A stretch of 64,000 nucleotides of DNA. Source: Plasmopara viticola. Lineage: Eukaryota > Oomycota > Peronosporomycetes > Peronosporales > Peronosporaceae. The notes under the pieces are model-generated. The model was not told the origin of the DNA, searched no databases, and worked only from the letters and a program-made list of their open reading frames with translations. Shown in pieces: positions 12,001 through 26,400 of the stretch; position 1 is the stretch's first letter, and each line of letters opens with the position of its first letter. The DNA is taken from positions 1 to 64,000 of the forward strand of contig MBPM02000115.1 of the NCBI GenBank assembly GCA_001695595.3. Reading direction: 5' to 3'. A program made the translations under genes and the position numbers.

Positions 12001-15000
12001 GAGCAAATATACGTTAGTTGTGACTCTATTGCGTCTGCACGCGTCTAGAATGATAGAAAGGACGTATCTATGGCCGTAGATCGTCTCAGCACTTCCAAAG
12101 AGCAAATATACGCTTAGTTGTGACTCTATTGCGTCTGCACGCGTCTAGAATGATAGAAAGGACGTATCTATGGCCGTAGATCGTCTCAGCACTTCCAAAG
12201 AGCAAATATACGTTTAGTTGTGACTCTATTGCGTCTGCACGCGTCTAGAATGATAGAAAGGACGTATCTATGGCCGTAGATCGTCTCAGCACTTCCAAAG
12301 AGCAAATATACGCTTAGTTGTACTCTATTGCGTCTGCACGCGTCTAGAATGATAGAAAGGACGTATCTATGGCCGTAGATCGTCTCAGCACTTCCAAAGA
12401 GCAAATATACGCTTAGTTGTGACTCTATTGCGTCTGCACGCGTCTAGAATGATAGAAAGGACGTATCTATGGCCGTAGATCGTCTCAGCACTTCCAAAGA
12501 GCAAATATACGCTTAGTTGTGACTCTATTGCGTCTGCACGCGTCTAGAATGATAGAAAGGACGTATCTATGGCCGTCGATCATCAGCACTTCCAAAGAGC
12601 AAATATACGCTTAGTTGTGACTCTATTGCGTCTGCACGCGTCTAGAATGATAGAAAGGACGTATCTATGGCCGTAGATCGTCTCAGCACTTCCAAAGAGC
12701 AAATATACGCTTAGTTGTGACTCTATTGCGTCTGCACGCGTCTAGAATGATAGAAAGGACGTATCTATGGCCGTAGATCGTCTCAGCACTTCCAAAGAGC
12801 AAATATACGTTTAGTTGTGACTCTATTGCGTCTGCACGCGTCTAGAATGATAGAAAGGACGTATCTATGGCCGTAGATCGTCTCAGCACTTCCAAAGAGC
12901 AAATATACGCTTAGTTGTGACTCTATTGCGTCTGCACGCGTCTAGAATGATAGAAAGGACGTATCTATGGCCGTACATCTCAGCACTTCCAAAGAGCAAA
13001 TATACGCTTAGTTGCTACTCTATTGCGTCTGCACGCGTCTAGAATGATAGAAAGGACGTATCTATGGCCGTAGATCGTCTCAGCACTTCCAAAGAGCAAA
13101 TATACGTTAGTTGTGACTCTATTGCGTCTGCACGCGTCTAGAATGATAGAAAGGACGTATCTATGGCCGTAGATCATCTCAGCACTTCCAAAGAGCAAAT
13201 ATACGCTTAGTTGTGACTCTATTGCGTCTGCACGCGTCTAGAATGATAGAAAGGACGTATCTATGGCCGTAGATCGTCTCAGCACTTCCAAAGAGCAAAT
13301 ATACGCTTAGTTGTGACTCTATTGCGTCTGCACGCGTCTAGAATGATAGAAAGGACGTATCTATGGCCGTAGATCGTCTCAGCACTTCCAAAGAGCAAAT
13401 ATACGCTTAGTTGTGACTCTATTGCGTCTGCACGCGTCTAGAATGATAGAAAGGACGTATCTATGGCCGTAGATCGTCTCAGCACTTCCAAAGAGCAAAT
13501 ATACGTTAGTTGTGACTCTATTGCGTCTGCACGCGTCTAGAATGATAGAAAGGACGTATCTATGGCCGTAGATCGTTCAGCACTTCCAAAGAGCAAATAT
13601 ACGCTTGGTTCTACTCTATTGCGTCTGCACGCGTCTAGAATGATAGAAAGGACGTATCTATGGCCGTAGATCGTCTCAGCACTTCCAAAGAGCAAATATA
13701 CGCTTAGTTGTTACTCTATTGCGTCTGCACGCGTCTAGAATGATAGAAAGGACGTATCTATGGCCGTAGATCGTCTCAGCACTTCCAAAGAGCAAATATA
13801 CGCTTAGTTGTGACTCTATTGCGTCTGCACGCGTCTAGAATGATAGAAAGGACGTATCTATGGCCGTAGATCTCAGCACTTCCAAAGAGCAAATATACGC
13901 TTAGTTGTGACTCTATTGCGTCTGCACGCGTCTAGAATGATAGAAAGGACGTATCTATGGCCGTAGATCGTCTCAGCACTTCCAAAGAGCAAATATACGC
14001 TTAGTTGTGACTCTATTGCGTCTGCACGCGTCTAGAATGATAGAAAGGACGTATCTATGGCCGTAGATCGTCTCAGCACTTCCAAAGAGCAAATATACGC
14101 TTAGTTGTGACTCTATTGCGTCTGCACGCGTCTAGAATGATAGAAAGGACGTATCTATGGCCGTAGATCGTCAGCACTTCCAAAGAGCAAATATACGTTA
14201 GTTGTGACTCTATTGCGTCTGCACGCGTCTAGAATGATAGAAAGGACGTATCTATGGCCGTAGATCGTCTCAGCACTTCCAAAGAGCAAATATACGCTTA
14301 GTTGTGACTCTATTGCGTCTGCACGCGTCTAGAATGATAGAAAGGACGTATCTATGGCCGTAGATCGTCTCAGCACTTCCAAGAGCAAATATACGTTAGT
14401 TGTGACTCTATTGCGTCTGCACGCGTCTAGAATGATAGAAAGGACGTATCTATGGCCGTAGATCTCAGCACTTCCAAAGAGCAAATATACGCTTAGTTGT
14501 GACTCTATTGCGTCTGCACGCGTCTAGAATGATAGAAAGGACGTATCTATGGCCGTAGATCGTCAGCACTTCCAAAGAGCAAATATACGCTTAGTTGTGA
14601 CTCTATTGCGTCTGCACGCGTCTAGAATGATAGAAAGGACGTATCTATGGCCGTAGATCGTCTCAGCACTTCCAAAGAGCAAATATACGCTTAGTTGTGA
14701 CTCTATTGCGTCTGCACGCGTCTAGAATGATAGAAAGGACGTATCTATGGCCGTAGATCGTCTCAGCACTTCCAAAGAGCAAATATACGTTAGTTGTGAC
14801 TCTATTGCGTCTGCACGCGTCTAGAATGATAGAAAGGACGTATCTATGGCCGTAGATCGTCTCAGCACTTCCAAAGAGCAAATATACGCTTAGTTGTGAC
14901 TCTATTGCGTCTGCACGCGTCTAGAATGATAGAAAGGACGTATCTATGGCCGTAGATCGTCTCAGCACTTCCAAAGAGCAAATATACGCTTAGTTGTGAC

Positions 15001-18000
15001 TCTATTGCGTCTGCACGCGTCTAGAATGATAGAAAGGACGTATCTATGGCCGTAGATCGTCTCAGCACTTCCAAAGAGCAAATATACGTTTAGTTGTGAC
15101 TCTATTGCGTCTGCACGCGTCTAGAATGATAGAAAGGACGTATCTATGGCCGTAGATCGTCTCAGCACTTCCAAAGAGCAAATATACGCTTAGTTGTGAC
15201 TCTATTGCGTCTGCACGCGTCTAGAATGATAGAAAGGACGTATCTATGGCCGTAGATCATTCAGCACTTCCAAAGAGCAAATATACGCTTAGTTGTGACT
15301 CTATTGCGTCTGCACGCGTCTAGAATGATAGAAAGGACGTATCTATGGCCGTAGATCGTCTCAGCACTTCCAAAGAGCAAATATACGTTAGTTGTGACTC
15401 TATTGCGTCTGCACGCGTCTAGAATGATAGAAAGGACGTATCTATGGCCGTAGATCGTCTCAGCACTTCCAAAGAGCAAATATACGTTAGTTGTGACTCT
15501 ATTGCGTCTGCACGCGTCTAGAATGATAGAAAGGACGTATCTATGGCCGTAGATCGTCTCAGCACTTCCAAAGAGCAAATATACGCTTAGTTGTGACTCT
15601 ATTGCGTCTGCACGCGTCTAGAATGATAGAAAGGACGTATCTATGGCCGATTATCTCAGCACTTCCAAAGAGCAAATATACGTTTGTTGTGACTCTATTG
15701 CGTCTGCACGCGTCTAGAATGATAGAAAGGACGTATCTATGGCCGTAGATCGTCTCAGCACTTCCAAAGAGCAAATATACGCTTAGTTGTGACTCTATTG
15801 CGTCTGCACGCGTCTAGAATGATAGAAAGGACGTATCTATGGCCGTAGATCGTCTCAGCACTTCCAAGAGCAAATATACGCTTAGTTGTGACTCTATTGC
15901 GTCTGCACGCGTCTAGAATGATAGAAAGGACGTATCTATGGCCGTAGATCGTCTCAGCACTTCCAAAGAGCAAATATACGCTTAGTTGTGACTCTATTGC
16001 GTCTGCACGCGTCTAGAATGATAGAAAGGACGTATCTATGGCCGTAGATCGTCTCAGCACTTCCAAAGAGCAAATATACGTTAGTTGTGACTCTATTGCG
16101 TCTGCACGCGTCTAGAATGATAGAAAGGACGTATCTATGGCCGTAGATCGTCTCAGCACTTCCAAAGAGCAAATATACGCTTAGTTGTGACTCTATTGCG
16201 TCTGCACGCGTCTAGAATGATAGAAAGGACGTATCTATGGCCGTAGATCGTCTCAGCACTTCCAAAGAGCAAATATACGCTTAGTTGTGACTCTATTGCG
16301 TCTGCACGCGTCTAGAATGATAGAAAGGACGTATCTATGGCCGTAGATCGTCTCAGCACTTCCAAAGAGCAAATATACGTTAGTTGTGACTCTATTGCGT
16401 CTGCACGCGTCTAGAATGATAGAAAGGACGTATCTATGGCCGTAGATCGTCTCAGCACTTCCAAAGAGCAAATATACGCTTAGTTGTGACTCTATTGCGT
16501 CTGCACGCGTCTAGAATGATAGAAAGGACGTATCTATGGCCGTAGATCGTCTCAGCACTTCCAAGAGCAAATATACGCTTAGTTGTGACTCTATTGCGTC
16601 TGCACGCGTCTAGAATGATAGAAAGGACGTATCTATGGCCGTAGATCGTCTCAGCACTTCCAAAGAGCAAATATACGCTTAGTTGTGACTCTATTGCGTC
16701 TGCACGCGTCTAGAATGATAGAAAGGACGTATCTATGGCCGTAGATCGTCTCAGCACTTCCAAAGAGCAAATATACGTTTAGTTGTGACTCTATTGCGTC
16801 TGCACGCGTCTAGAATGATAGAAAGGACGTATCTATGGCCGTAGATCGTCTCAGCACTTCCAAAGAGCAAATATACGCTTAGTTGTGACTCTATTGCGTC
16901 TGCACGCGTCTAGAATGATAGAAAGGACGTATCTATGGCCGTAGATCGTCTCAGCACTTCCAAAGAGCAAATATACGCTTAGTTGTGACTCTATTGCGTC
17001 TGCACGCGTCTAGAATGATAGAAAGGACGTATCTATGGCCGTAGATCGTCTCAGCACTTCCAAAGAGCAAATATACGTTAGTTGTGACTCTATTGCGTCT
17101 GCACGCGTCTAGAATGATAGAAAGGACGTATCTATGGCCGTAGATCGTCTCAGCACTTCCAAAGAGCAAATATACGCTTAGTTGTGACTCTATTGCGTCT
17201 GCACGCGTCTAGAATGATAGAAAGGACGTATCTATGGCCGTAGATCGTCTCAGCACTTCCAAAGAGCAAATATACGCTTAGTTGTGACTCTATTGCGTCT
17301 GCACGCGTCTAGAATGATAGAAAGGACGTATCTATGGCCGTAGATCGTCTCAGCACTTCCAAAGAGCAAATATACGCTTAGTTGTGACTCTATTGCGTCT
17401 GCACGCGTCTAGAATGATAGAAAGGACGTATCTATGGCCGTAGATCGTCTCAGCACTTCCAAAGAGCAAATATACGTTAGTTGTGACTCTATTGCGTCTG
17501 CACGCGTCTAGAATGATAGAAAGGACGTATCTATGGCCGTAGATCGTCTCAGCACTTCCAAAGAGCAAATATACGCTTAGTTGTGACTCTATTGCGTCTG
17601 CACGCGTCTAGAATGATAGAAAGGACGTATCTATGGCCGTAGATCGTCTCAGCACTTCCAAAGAGCAAATATACGCTTAGTTGTGACTCTATTGCGTCTG
17701 CACGCGTCTAGAATGATAGAAAGGACGTATCTATGGCCGTAGATCGTCTCAGCACTTCCAAAGAGCAAATATACGTTTAGTTGTGACTCTATTGCGTCTG
17801 CACGCGTCTAGAATGATAGAAAGGACGTATCTATGGCCGTAGATCGTCTCAGCACTTCCAAAGAGCAAATATACGCTTAGTTGTGACTCTATTGCGTCTG
17901 CACGCGTCTAGAATGATAGAAAGGACGTATCTATGGCCGTAGATCGTCTCAGCACTTCCAAAGAGCAAATATACGCTTAGTTGTGACTCTATTGCGTCTG

Positions 18001-20470
18001 CACGCGTCTAGAATGATAGAAAGGACGTATCTATGGCCGTAGATCGTCTCAGCACTTCCAAAGAGCAAATATACGTTAGTTGTGACTCTATTGCGTCTGC
18101 ACGCGTCTAGAATGATAGAAAGGACGTATCTATGGCCGTAGATCGTCTCAGCACTTCCAAAGAGCAAATATACGCTTAGTTGTGACTCTATTGCGTCTGC
18201 ACGCGTCTAGAATGATAGAAAGGACGTATCTATGGCCGTAGATCGTCTCAGCACTTCCAAAGAGCAAATATACGCTTAGTTGTGACTCTATTGCGTCTGC
18301 ACGCGTCTAGAATGATAGAAAGGACGTATCTATGGCCGTAGATCGTCTCAGCACTTCCAAAGAGCAAATATACGCTTAGTTGTGACTCTATTGCGTCTGC
18401 ACGCGTCTAGAATGATAGAAAGGACGTATCTATGGCCGTAGATCGTCTCAGCACTTCCAAAGAGCAAATATACGTTTAGTTGTGACTCTATTGCGTCTGC
18501 ACGCGTCTAGAATGATAGAAAGGACGTATCTATGGCCGTAGATCGTCTCAGCACTTCCAAAGAGCAAATATACGCTTAGTTGTGACTCTATTGCGTCTGC
18601 ACGCGTCTAGAATGATAGAAAGGACGTATCTATGGCCGTAGATCGTTCAGCACTTCCAAAGAGCAAATATACGCTTAGTTGTGACTCTATTGCGTCTGCA
18701 CGCGTCTAGAATGATAGAAAGGACGTATCTATGGCCGTAGATCGTCTCAGCACTTCCAAAGAGCAAATATACGTTAGTTGTGACTCTATTGCGTCTGCAC
18801 GCGTCTAGAATGATAGAAAGGACGTATCTATGGCCGTAGATCGTCTCAGCACTTCCAAAGAGCAAATATACGCTTAGTTGTGACTCTATTGCGTCTGCAC
18901 GCGTCTAGAATGATAGAAAGGACGTATCTATGGCCGTAGATCGTCTCAGCACTTCCAAAGAGCAAATATACGCTTAGTTGTGACTCTATTGCGTCTGCAC
19001 GCGTCTAGAATGATAGAAAGGACGTATCTATGGCCGTAGATCGTCTCAGCACTTCCAAAGAGCAAATATACGCTTAGTTGTGACTCTATTGCGTCTGCAC
19101 GCGTCTAGAATGATAGAAAGGACGTATCTATGGCCGTAGATCGTCTCAGCACTTCCAAAGAGCAAATATACGCTTAGTTGTGACTCTATTGCGTCTGCAC
19201 GCGTCTAGAATGATAGAAAGGACGTATCTATGGCCGTAGATCGTCTCAGCACTTCCAAAGAGCAAATATACGCTTAGTTGTGACTCTATTGCGTCTGCAC
19301 GCGTCTAGAATGATAGAAAGGACGTATCTATGGCCGTAGATCGTCTCAGCACTTCCAAAGAGCAAATATACGCTTAGTTGTGACTCTATTGCGTCTGCAC
19401 GCGTCTAGAATGATAGAAAGGACGTATCTATGGCCGTAGATCGTCTCAGCACTTCCAAAGAGCAAATATACGCTTAGTTGTGACTCTATTGCGTCTGCAC
19501 GCGTCTAGAATGATAGAAAGGACGTATCTATGGCCGTAGATCGTCTCAGCACTTCCAAAGAGCAAATATACGCTTAGTTGTGACTCTATTGCGTCTGCAC
19601 GCGTCTAGAATGATAGAAAGGACGTATCTATGGCCGTAGATCGTCTCAGCACTTCCAAAGAGCAAATATACGTTTAGTTGTGACTCTATTGCGTCTGCAC
19701 GCGTCTAGAATGATAGAAAGGACGTATCTATGGCCGTAGATCGTCTCAGCACTTCCAAAGAGCAAATATACGCTTAGTTGTGACTCTATTGCGTCTGCAC
19801 GCGTCTAGAATGATAGAAAGGACGTATCTATGGCCGTAGATCGTCTCAGCACTTCCAAAGAGCAAATATACGCTTAGTTGTGACTCTATTGCGTCTGCAC
19901 GCGTCTAGAATGATAGAAAGGACGTATCTATGGCCGTAGATCGTCTCAGCACTTCCAAAGAGCAAATATACGCTTAGTTGTGACTCTATTGCGTCTGCAC
20001 GCGTCTAGAATGATAGAAAGGACGTATCTATGGCCGTAGATCGTCTCAGCACTTCCAAAGAGCAAATATACGCTTAGTTGTGACTCTATTGCGTCTGCAC
20101 GCGTCTAGAATGATAGAAAGGACGTATCTATGGCCGTAGATCGTCTCAGCACTTCCAAAGAGCAAATATACGCTTAGTTGTGACTCTATTGCGTCTGCAC
20201 GCGTCTAGAATGATAGAAAGGACGTATCTATGGCCGTAGATCGTCTCAGCACTTCCAAAGAGCAAATATACGCTTAGTTGTGACTCTATTGCGTCTGCAC
20301 GCGTCTAGAATGATAGAAAGGACGTATCTATGGCCGTAGATCGTCTCAGCACTTCCAAAGAGCAAATATACGTTAGTTGTGACTCTATTGCGTCTGCACG
20401 CGTCTAGAATGATAGAAAGGACGTATCTATGGCCGTAGATCGTCTCAGCACTTCCAAAGAGCAAATATAC
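12000..20470. repeat. Satellite array, left transitional zone with higher-order pattern
   Basis: Most monomers match the core consensus, with GTTGTGAC fixed. Variation is mainly at monomer position 83, as ACGCTTAG (C), ACGTTTAG (T) or the one-base-shorter ACGTTAG (d). From about 16,766 the order T-C-C-d-C-C-C recurs at 16,766, 17,765 and 18,464, the last two exactly seven monomers (699 bp) apart, so a higher-order repeat is visible. Occasional copies have shortened GATCGTTCAG or GATCTCAG (for example 13,861-13,880 and 18,641-18,650). Confidence 0.75.
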
Positions 20471-23400
20471 GCTTAGTTGTGACTCTATTGCGTCTGCACG
20501 CGTCTAGAATGATAGAAAGGACGTATCTATGGCCGTAGATCGTCTCAGCACTTCCAAAGAGCAAATATACGCTTAGTTGTGACTCTATTGCGTCTGCACG
20601 CGTCTAGAATGATAGAAAGGACGTATCTATGGCCGTAGATCGTCTCAGCACTTCCAAAGAGCAAATATACGCTTAGTTGTGACTCTATTGCGTCTGCACG
20701 CGTCTAGAATGATAGAAAGGACGTATCTATGGCCGTAGATCGTCTCAGCACTTCCAAAGAGCAAATATACGCTTAGTTGTGACTCTATTGCGTCTGCACG
20801 CGTCTAGAATGATAGAAAGGACGTATCTATGGCCGTAGATCGTCTCAGCACTTCCAAAGAGCAAATATACGCTTAGTTGTGACTCTATTGCGTCTGCACG
20901 CGTCTAGAATGATAGAAAGGACGTATCTATGGCCGTAGATCGTCTCAGCACTTCCAAAGAGCAAATATACGCTTAGTTGTGACTCTATTGCGTCTGCACG
21001 CGTCTAGAATGATAGAAAGGACGTATCTATGGCCGTAGATCGTCTCAGCACTTCCAAAGAGCAAATATACGCTTAGTTGTGACTCTATTGCGTCTGCACG
21101 CGTCTAGAATGATAGAAAGGACGTATCTATGGCCGTAGATCGTCTCAGCACTTCCAAAGAGCAAATATACGCTTAGTTGTGACTCTATTGCGTCTGCACG
21201 CGTCTAGAATGATAGAAAGGACGTATCTATGGCCGTAGATCGTCTCAGCACTTCCAAAGAGCAAATATACGCTTAGTTGTGACTCTATTGCGTCTGCACG
21301 CGTCTAGAATGATAGAAAGGACGTATCTATGGCCGTAGATCGTCTCAGCACTTCCAAAGAGCAAATATACGCTTAGTTGTGACTCTATTGCGTCTGCACG
21401 CGTCTAGAATGATAGAAAGGACGTATCTATGGCCGTAGATCGTCTCAGCACTTCCAAAGAGCAAATATACGCTTAGTTGTGACTCTATTGCGTCTGCACG
21501 CGTCTAGAATGATAGAAAGGACGTATCTATGGCCGTAGATCGTCTCAGCACTTCCAAAGAGCAAATATACGTTTAGTTGTGACTCTATTGCGTCTGCACG
21601 CGTCTAGAATGATAGAAAGGACGTATCTATGGCCGTAGATCGTCTCAGCACTTCCAAAGAGCAAATATACGCTTAGTTGTGACTCTATTGCGTCTGCACG
21701 CGTCTAGAATGATAGAAAGGACGTATCTATGGCCGTAGATCGTCTCAGCACTTCCAAAGAGCAAATATACGCTTAGTTGTGACTCTATTGCGTCTGCACG
21801 CGTCTAGAATGATAGAAAGGACGTATCTATGGCCGTAGATCGTCTCAGCACTTCCAAAGAGCAAATATACGCTTAGTTGTGACTCTATTGCGTCTGCACG
21901 CGTCTAGAATGATAGAAAGGACGTATCTATGGCCGTAGATCGTCTCAGCACTTCCAAAGAGCAAATATACGCTTAGTTGTGACTCTATTGCGTCTGCACG
22001 CGTCTAGAATGATAGAAAGGACGTATCTATGGCCGTAGATCGTCTCAGCACTTCCAAAGAGCAAATATACGCTTAGTTGTGACTCTATTGCGTCTGCACG
22101 CGTCTAGAATGATAGAAAGGACGTATCTATGGCCGTAGATCGTCTCAGCACTTCCAAAGAGCAAATATACGCTTAGTTGTGACTCTATTGCGTCTGCACG
22201 CGTCTAGAATGATAGAAAGGACGTATCTATGGCCGTAGATCGTCTCAGCACTTCCAAAGAGCAAATATACGCTTAGTTGTGACTCTATTGCGTCTGCACG
22301 CGTCTAGAATGATAGAAAGGACGTATCTATGGCCGTAGATCGTCTCAGCACTTCCAAAGAGCAAATATACGCTTAGTTGTGACTCTATTGCGTCTGCACG
22401 CGTCTAGAATGATAGAAAGGACGTATCTATGGCCGTAGATCGTCTCAGCACTTCCAAAGAGCAAATATACGCTTAGTTGTGACTCTATTGCGTCTGCACG
22501 CGTCTAGAATGATAGAAAGGACGTATCTATGGCCGTAGATCGTCTCAGCACTTCCAAAGAGCAAATATACGCTTAGTTGTGACTCTATTGCGTCTGCACG
22601 CGTCTAGAATGATAGAAAGGACGTATCTATGGCCGTAGATCGTCTCAGCACTTCCAAAGAGCAAATATACGCTTAGTTGTGACTCTATTGCGTCTGCACG
22701 CGTCTAGAATGATAGAAAGGACGTATCTATGGCCGTAGATCGTCTCAGCACTTCCAAAGAGCAAATATACGCTTAGTTGTGACTCTATTGCGTCTGCACG
22801 CGTCTAGAATGATAGAAAGGACGTATCTATGGCCGTAGATCGTCTCAGCACTTCCAAAGAGCAAATATACGCTTAGTTGTGACTCTATTGCGTCTGCACG
22901 CGTCTAGAATGATAGAAAGGACGTATCTATGGCCGTAGATCGTCTCAGCACTTCCAAAGAGCAAATATACGCTTAGTTGTGACTCTATTGCGTCTGCACG
23001 CGTCTAGAATGATAGAAAGGACGTATCTATGGCCGTAGATCGTCTCAGCACTTCCAAAGAGCAAATATACGCTTAGTTGTGACTCTATTGCGTCTGCACG
23101 CGTCTAGAATGATAGAAAGGACGTATCTATGGCCGTAGATCGTCTCAGCACTTCCAAAGAGCAAATATACGCTTAGTTGTGACTCTATTGCGTCTGCACG
23201 CGTCTAGAATGATAGAAAGGACGTATCTATGGCCGTAGATCGTCTCAGCACTTCCAAAGAGCAAATATACGCTTAGTTGTGACTCTATTGCGTCTGCACG
23301 CGTCTAGAATGATAGAAAGGACGTATCTATGGCCGTAGATCGTCTCAGCACTTCCAAAGAGCAAATATACGCTTAGTTGTGACTCTATTGCGTCTGCACG

Positions 23401-26400
23401 CGTCTAGAATGATAGAAAGGACGTATCTATGGCCGTAGATCGTCTCAGCACTTCCAAAGAGCAAATATACGCTTAGTTGTGACTCTATTGCGTCTGCACG
23501 CGTCTAGAATGATAGAAAGGACGTATCTATGGCCGTAGATCGTCTCAGCACTTCCAAAGAGCAAATATACGCTTAGTTGTGACTCTATTGCGTCTGCACG
23601 CGTCTAGAATGATAGAAAGGACGTATCTATGGCCGTAGATCGTCTCAGCACTTCCAAAGAGCAAATATACGCTTAGTTGTGACTCTATTGCGTCTGCACG
23701 CGTCTAGAATGATAGAAAGGACGTATCTATGGCCGTAGATCGTCTCAGCACTTCCAAAGAGCAAATATACGCTTAGTTGTGACTCTATTGCGTCTGCACG
23801 CGTCTAGAATGATAGAAAGGACGTATCTATGGCCGTAGATCGTCTCAGCACTTCCAAAGAGCAAATATACGCTTAGTTGTGACTCTATTGCGTCTGCACG
23901 CGTCTAGAATGATAGAAAGGACGTATCTATGGCCGTAGATCGTCTCAGCACTTCCAAAGAGCAAATATACGCTTAGTTGTGACTCTATTGCGTCTGCACG
24001 CGTCTAGAATGATAGAAAGGACGTATCTATGGCCGTAGATCGTCTCAGCACTTCCAAAGAGCAAATATACGCTTAGTTGTGACTCTATTGCGTCTGCACG
24101 CGTCTAGAATGATAGAAAGGACGTATCTATGGCCGTAGATCGTCTCAGCACTTCCAAAGAGCAAATATACGCTTAGTTGTGACTCTATTGCGTCTGCACG
24201 CGTCTAGAATGATAGAAAGGACGTATCTATGGCCGTAGATCGTCTCAGCACTTCCAAAGAGCAAATATACGCTTAGTTGTGACTCTATTGCGTCTGCACG
24301 CGTCTAGAATGATAGAAAGGACGTATCTATGGCCGTAGATCGTCTCAGCACTTCCAAAGAGCAAATATACGCTTAGTTGTGACTCTATTGCGTCTGCACG
24401 CGTCTAGAATGATAGAAAGGACGTATCTATGGCCGTAGATCGTCTCAGCACTTCCAAAGAGCAAATATACGCTTAGTTGTGACTCTATTGCGTCTGCACG
24501 CGTCTAGAATGATAGAAAGGACGTATCTATGGCCGTAGATCGTCTCAGCACTTCCAAAGAGCAAATATACGCTTAGTTGTGACTCTATTGCGTCTGCACG
24601 CGTCTAGAATGATAGAAAGGACGTATCTATGGCCGTAGATCGTCTCAGCACTTCCAAAGAGCAAATATACGCTTAGTTGTGACTCTATTGCGTCTGCACG
24701 CGTCTAGAATGATAGAAAGGACGTATCTATGGCCGTAGATCGTCTCAGCACTTCCAAAGAGCAAATATACGCTTAGTTGTGACTCTATTGCGTCTGCACG
24801 CGTCTAGAATGATAGAAAGGACGTATCTATGGCCGTAGATCGTCTCAGCACTTCCAAAGAGCAAATATACGCTTAGTTGTGACTCTATTGCGTCTGCACG
24901 CGTCTAGAATGATAGAAAGGACGTATCTATGGCCGTAGATCGTCTCAGCACTTCCAAAGAGCAAATATACGCTTAGTTGTGACTCTATTGCGTCTGCACG
25001 CGTCTAGAATGATAGAAAGGACGTATCTATGGCCGTAGATCGTCTCAGCACTTCCAAAGAGCAAATATACGCTTAGTTGTGACTCTATTGCGTCTGCACG
25101 CGTCTAGAATGATAGAAAGGACGTATCTATGGCCGTAGATCGTCTCAGCACTTCCAAAGAGCAAATATACGCTTAGTTGTGACTCTATTGCGTCTGCACG
25201 CGTCTAGAATGATAGAAAGGACGTATCTATGGCCGTAGATCGTCTCAGCACTTCCAAAGAGCAAATATACGCTTAGTTGTGACTCTATTGCGTCTGCACG
25301 CGTCTAGAATGATAGAAAGGACGTATCTATGGCCGTAGATCGTCTCAGCACTTCCAAAGAGCAAATATACGCTTAGTTGTGACTCTATTGCGTCTGCACG
25401 CGTCTAGAATGATAGAAAGGACGTATCTATGGCCGTAGATCGTCTCAGCACTTCCAAAGAGCAAATATACGCTTAGTTGTGACTCTATTGCGTCTGCACG
25501 CGTCTAGAATGATAGAAAGGACGTATCTATGGCCGTAGATCGTCTCAGCACTTCCAAAGAGCAAATATACGCTTAGTTGTGACTCTATTGCGTCTGCACG
25601 CGTCTAGAATGATAGAAAGGACGTATCTATGGCCGTAGATCGTCTCAGCACTTCCAAAGAGCAAATATACGCTTAGTTGTGACTCTATTGCGTCTGCACG
25701 CGTCTAGAATGATAGAAAGGACGTATCTATGGCCGTAGATCGTCTCAGCACTTCCAAAGAGCAAATATACGCTTAGTTGTGACTCTATTGCGTCTGCACG
25801 CGTCTAGAATGATAGAAAGGACGTATCTATGGCCGTAGATCGTCTCAGCACTTCCAAAGAGCAAATATACGCTTAGTTGTGACTCTATTGCGTCTGCACG
25901 CGTCTAGAATGATAGAAAGGACGTATCTATGGCCGTAGATCGTCTCAGCACTTCCAAAGAGCAAATATACGCTTAGTTGTGACTCTATTGCGTCTGCACG
26001 CGTCTAGAATGATAGAAAGGACGTATCTATGGCCGTAGATCGTCTCAGCACTTCCAAAGAGCAAATATACGCTTAGTTGTGACTCTATTGCGTCTGCACG
26101 CGTCTAGAATGATAGAAAGGACGTATCTATGGCCGTAGATCGTCTCAGCACTTCCAAAGAGCAAATATACGCTTAGTTGTGACTCTATTGCGTCTGCACG
26201 CGTCTAGAATGATAGAAAGGACGTATCTATGGCCGTAGATCGTCTCAGCACTTCCAAAGAGCAAATATACGCTTAGTTGTGACTCTATTGCGTCTGCACG
26301 CGTCTAGAATGATAGAAAGGACGTATCTATGGCCGTAGATCATCTCAGCACTTCCAAAGAGCAAATATACGCTTAGTTGTGACTCTATTGCGTCTGCACG

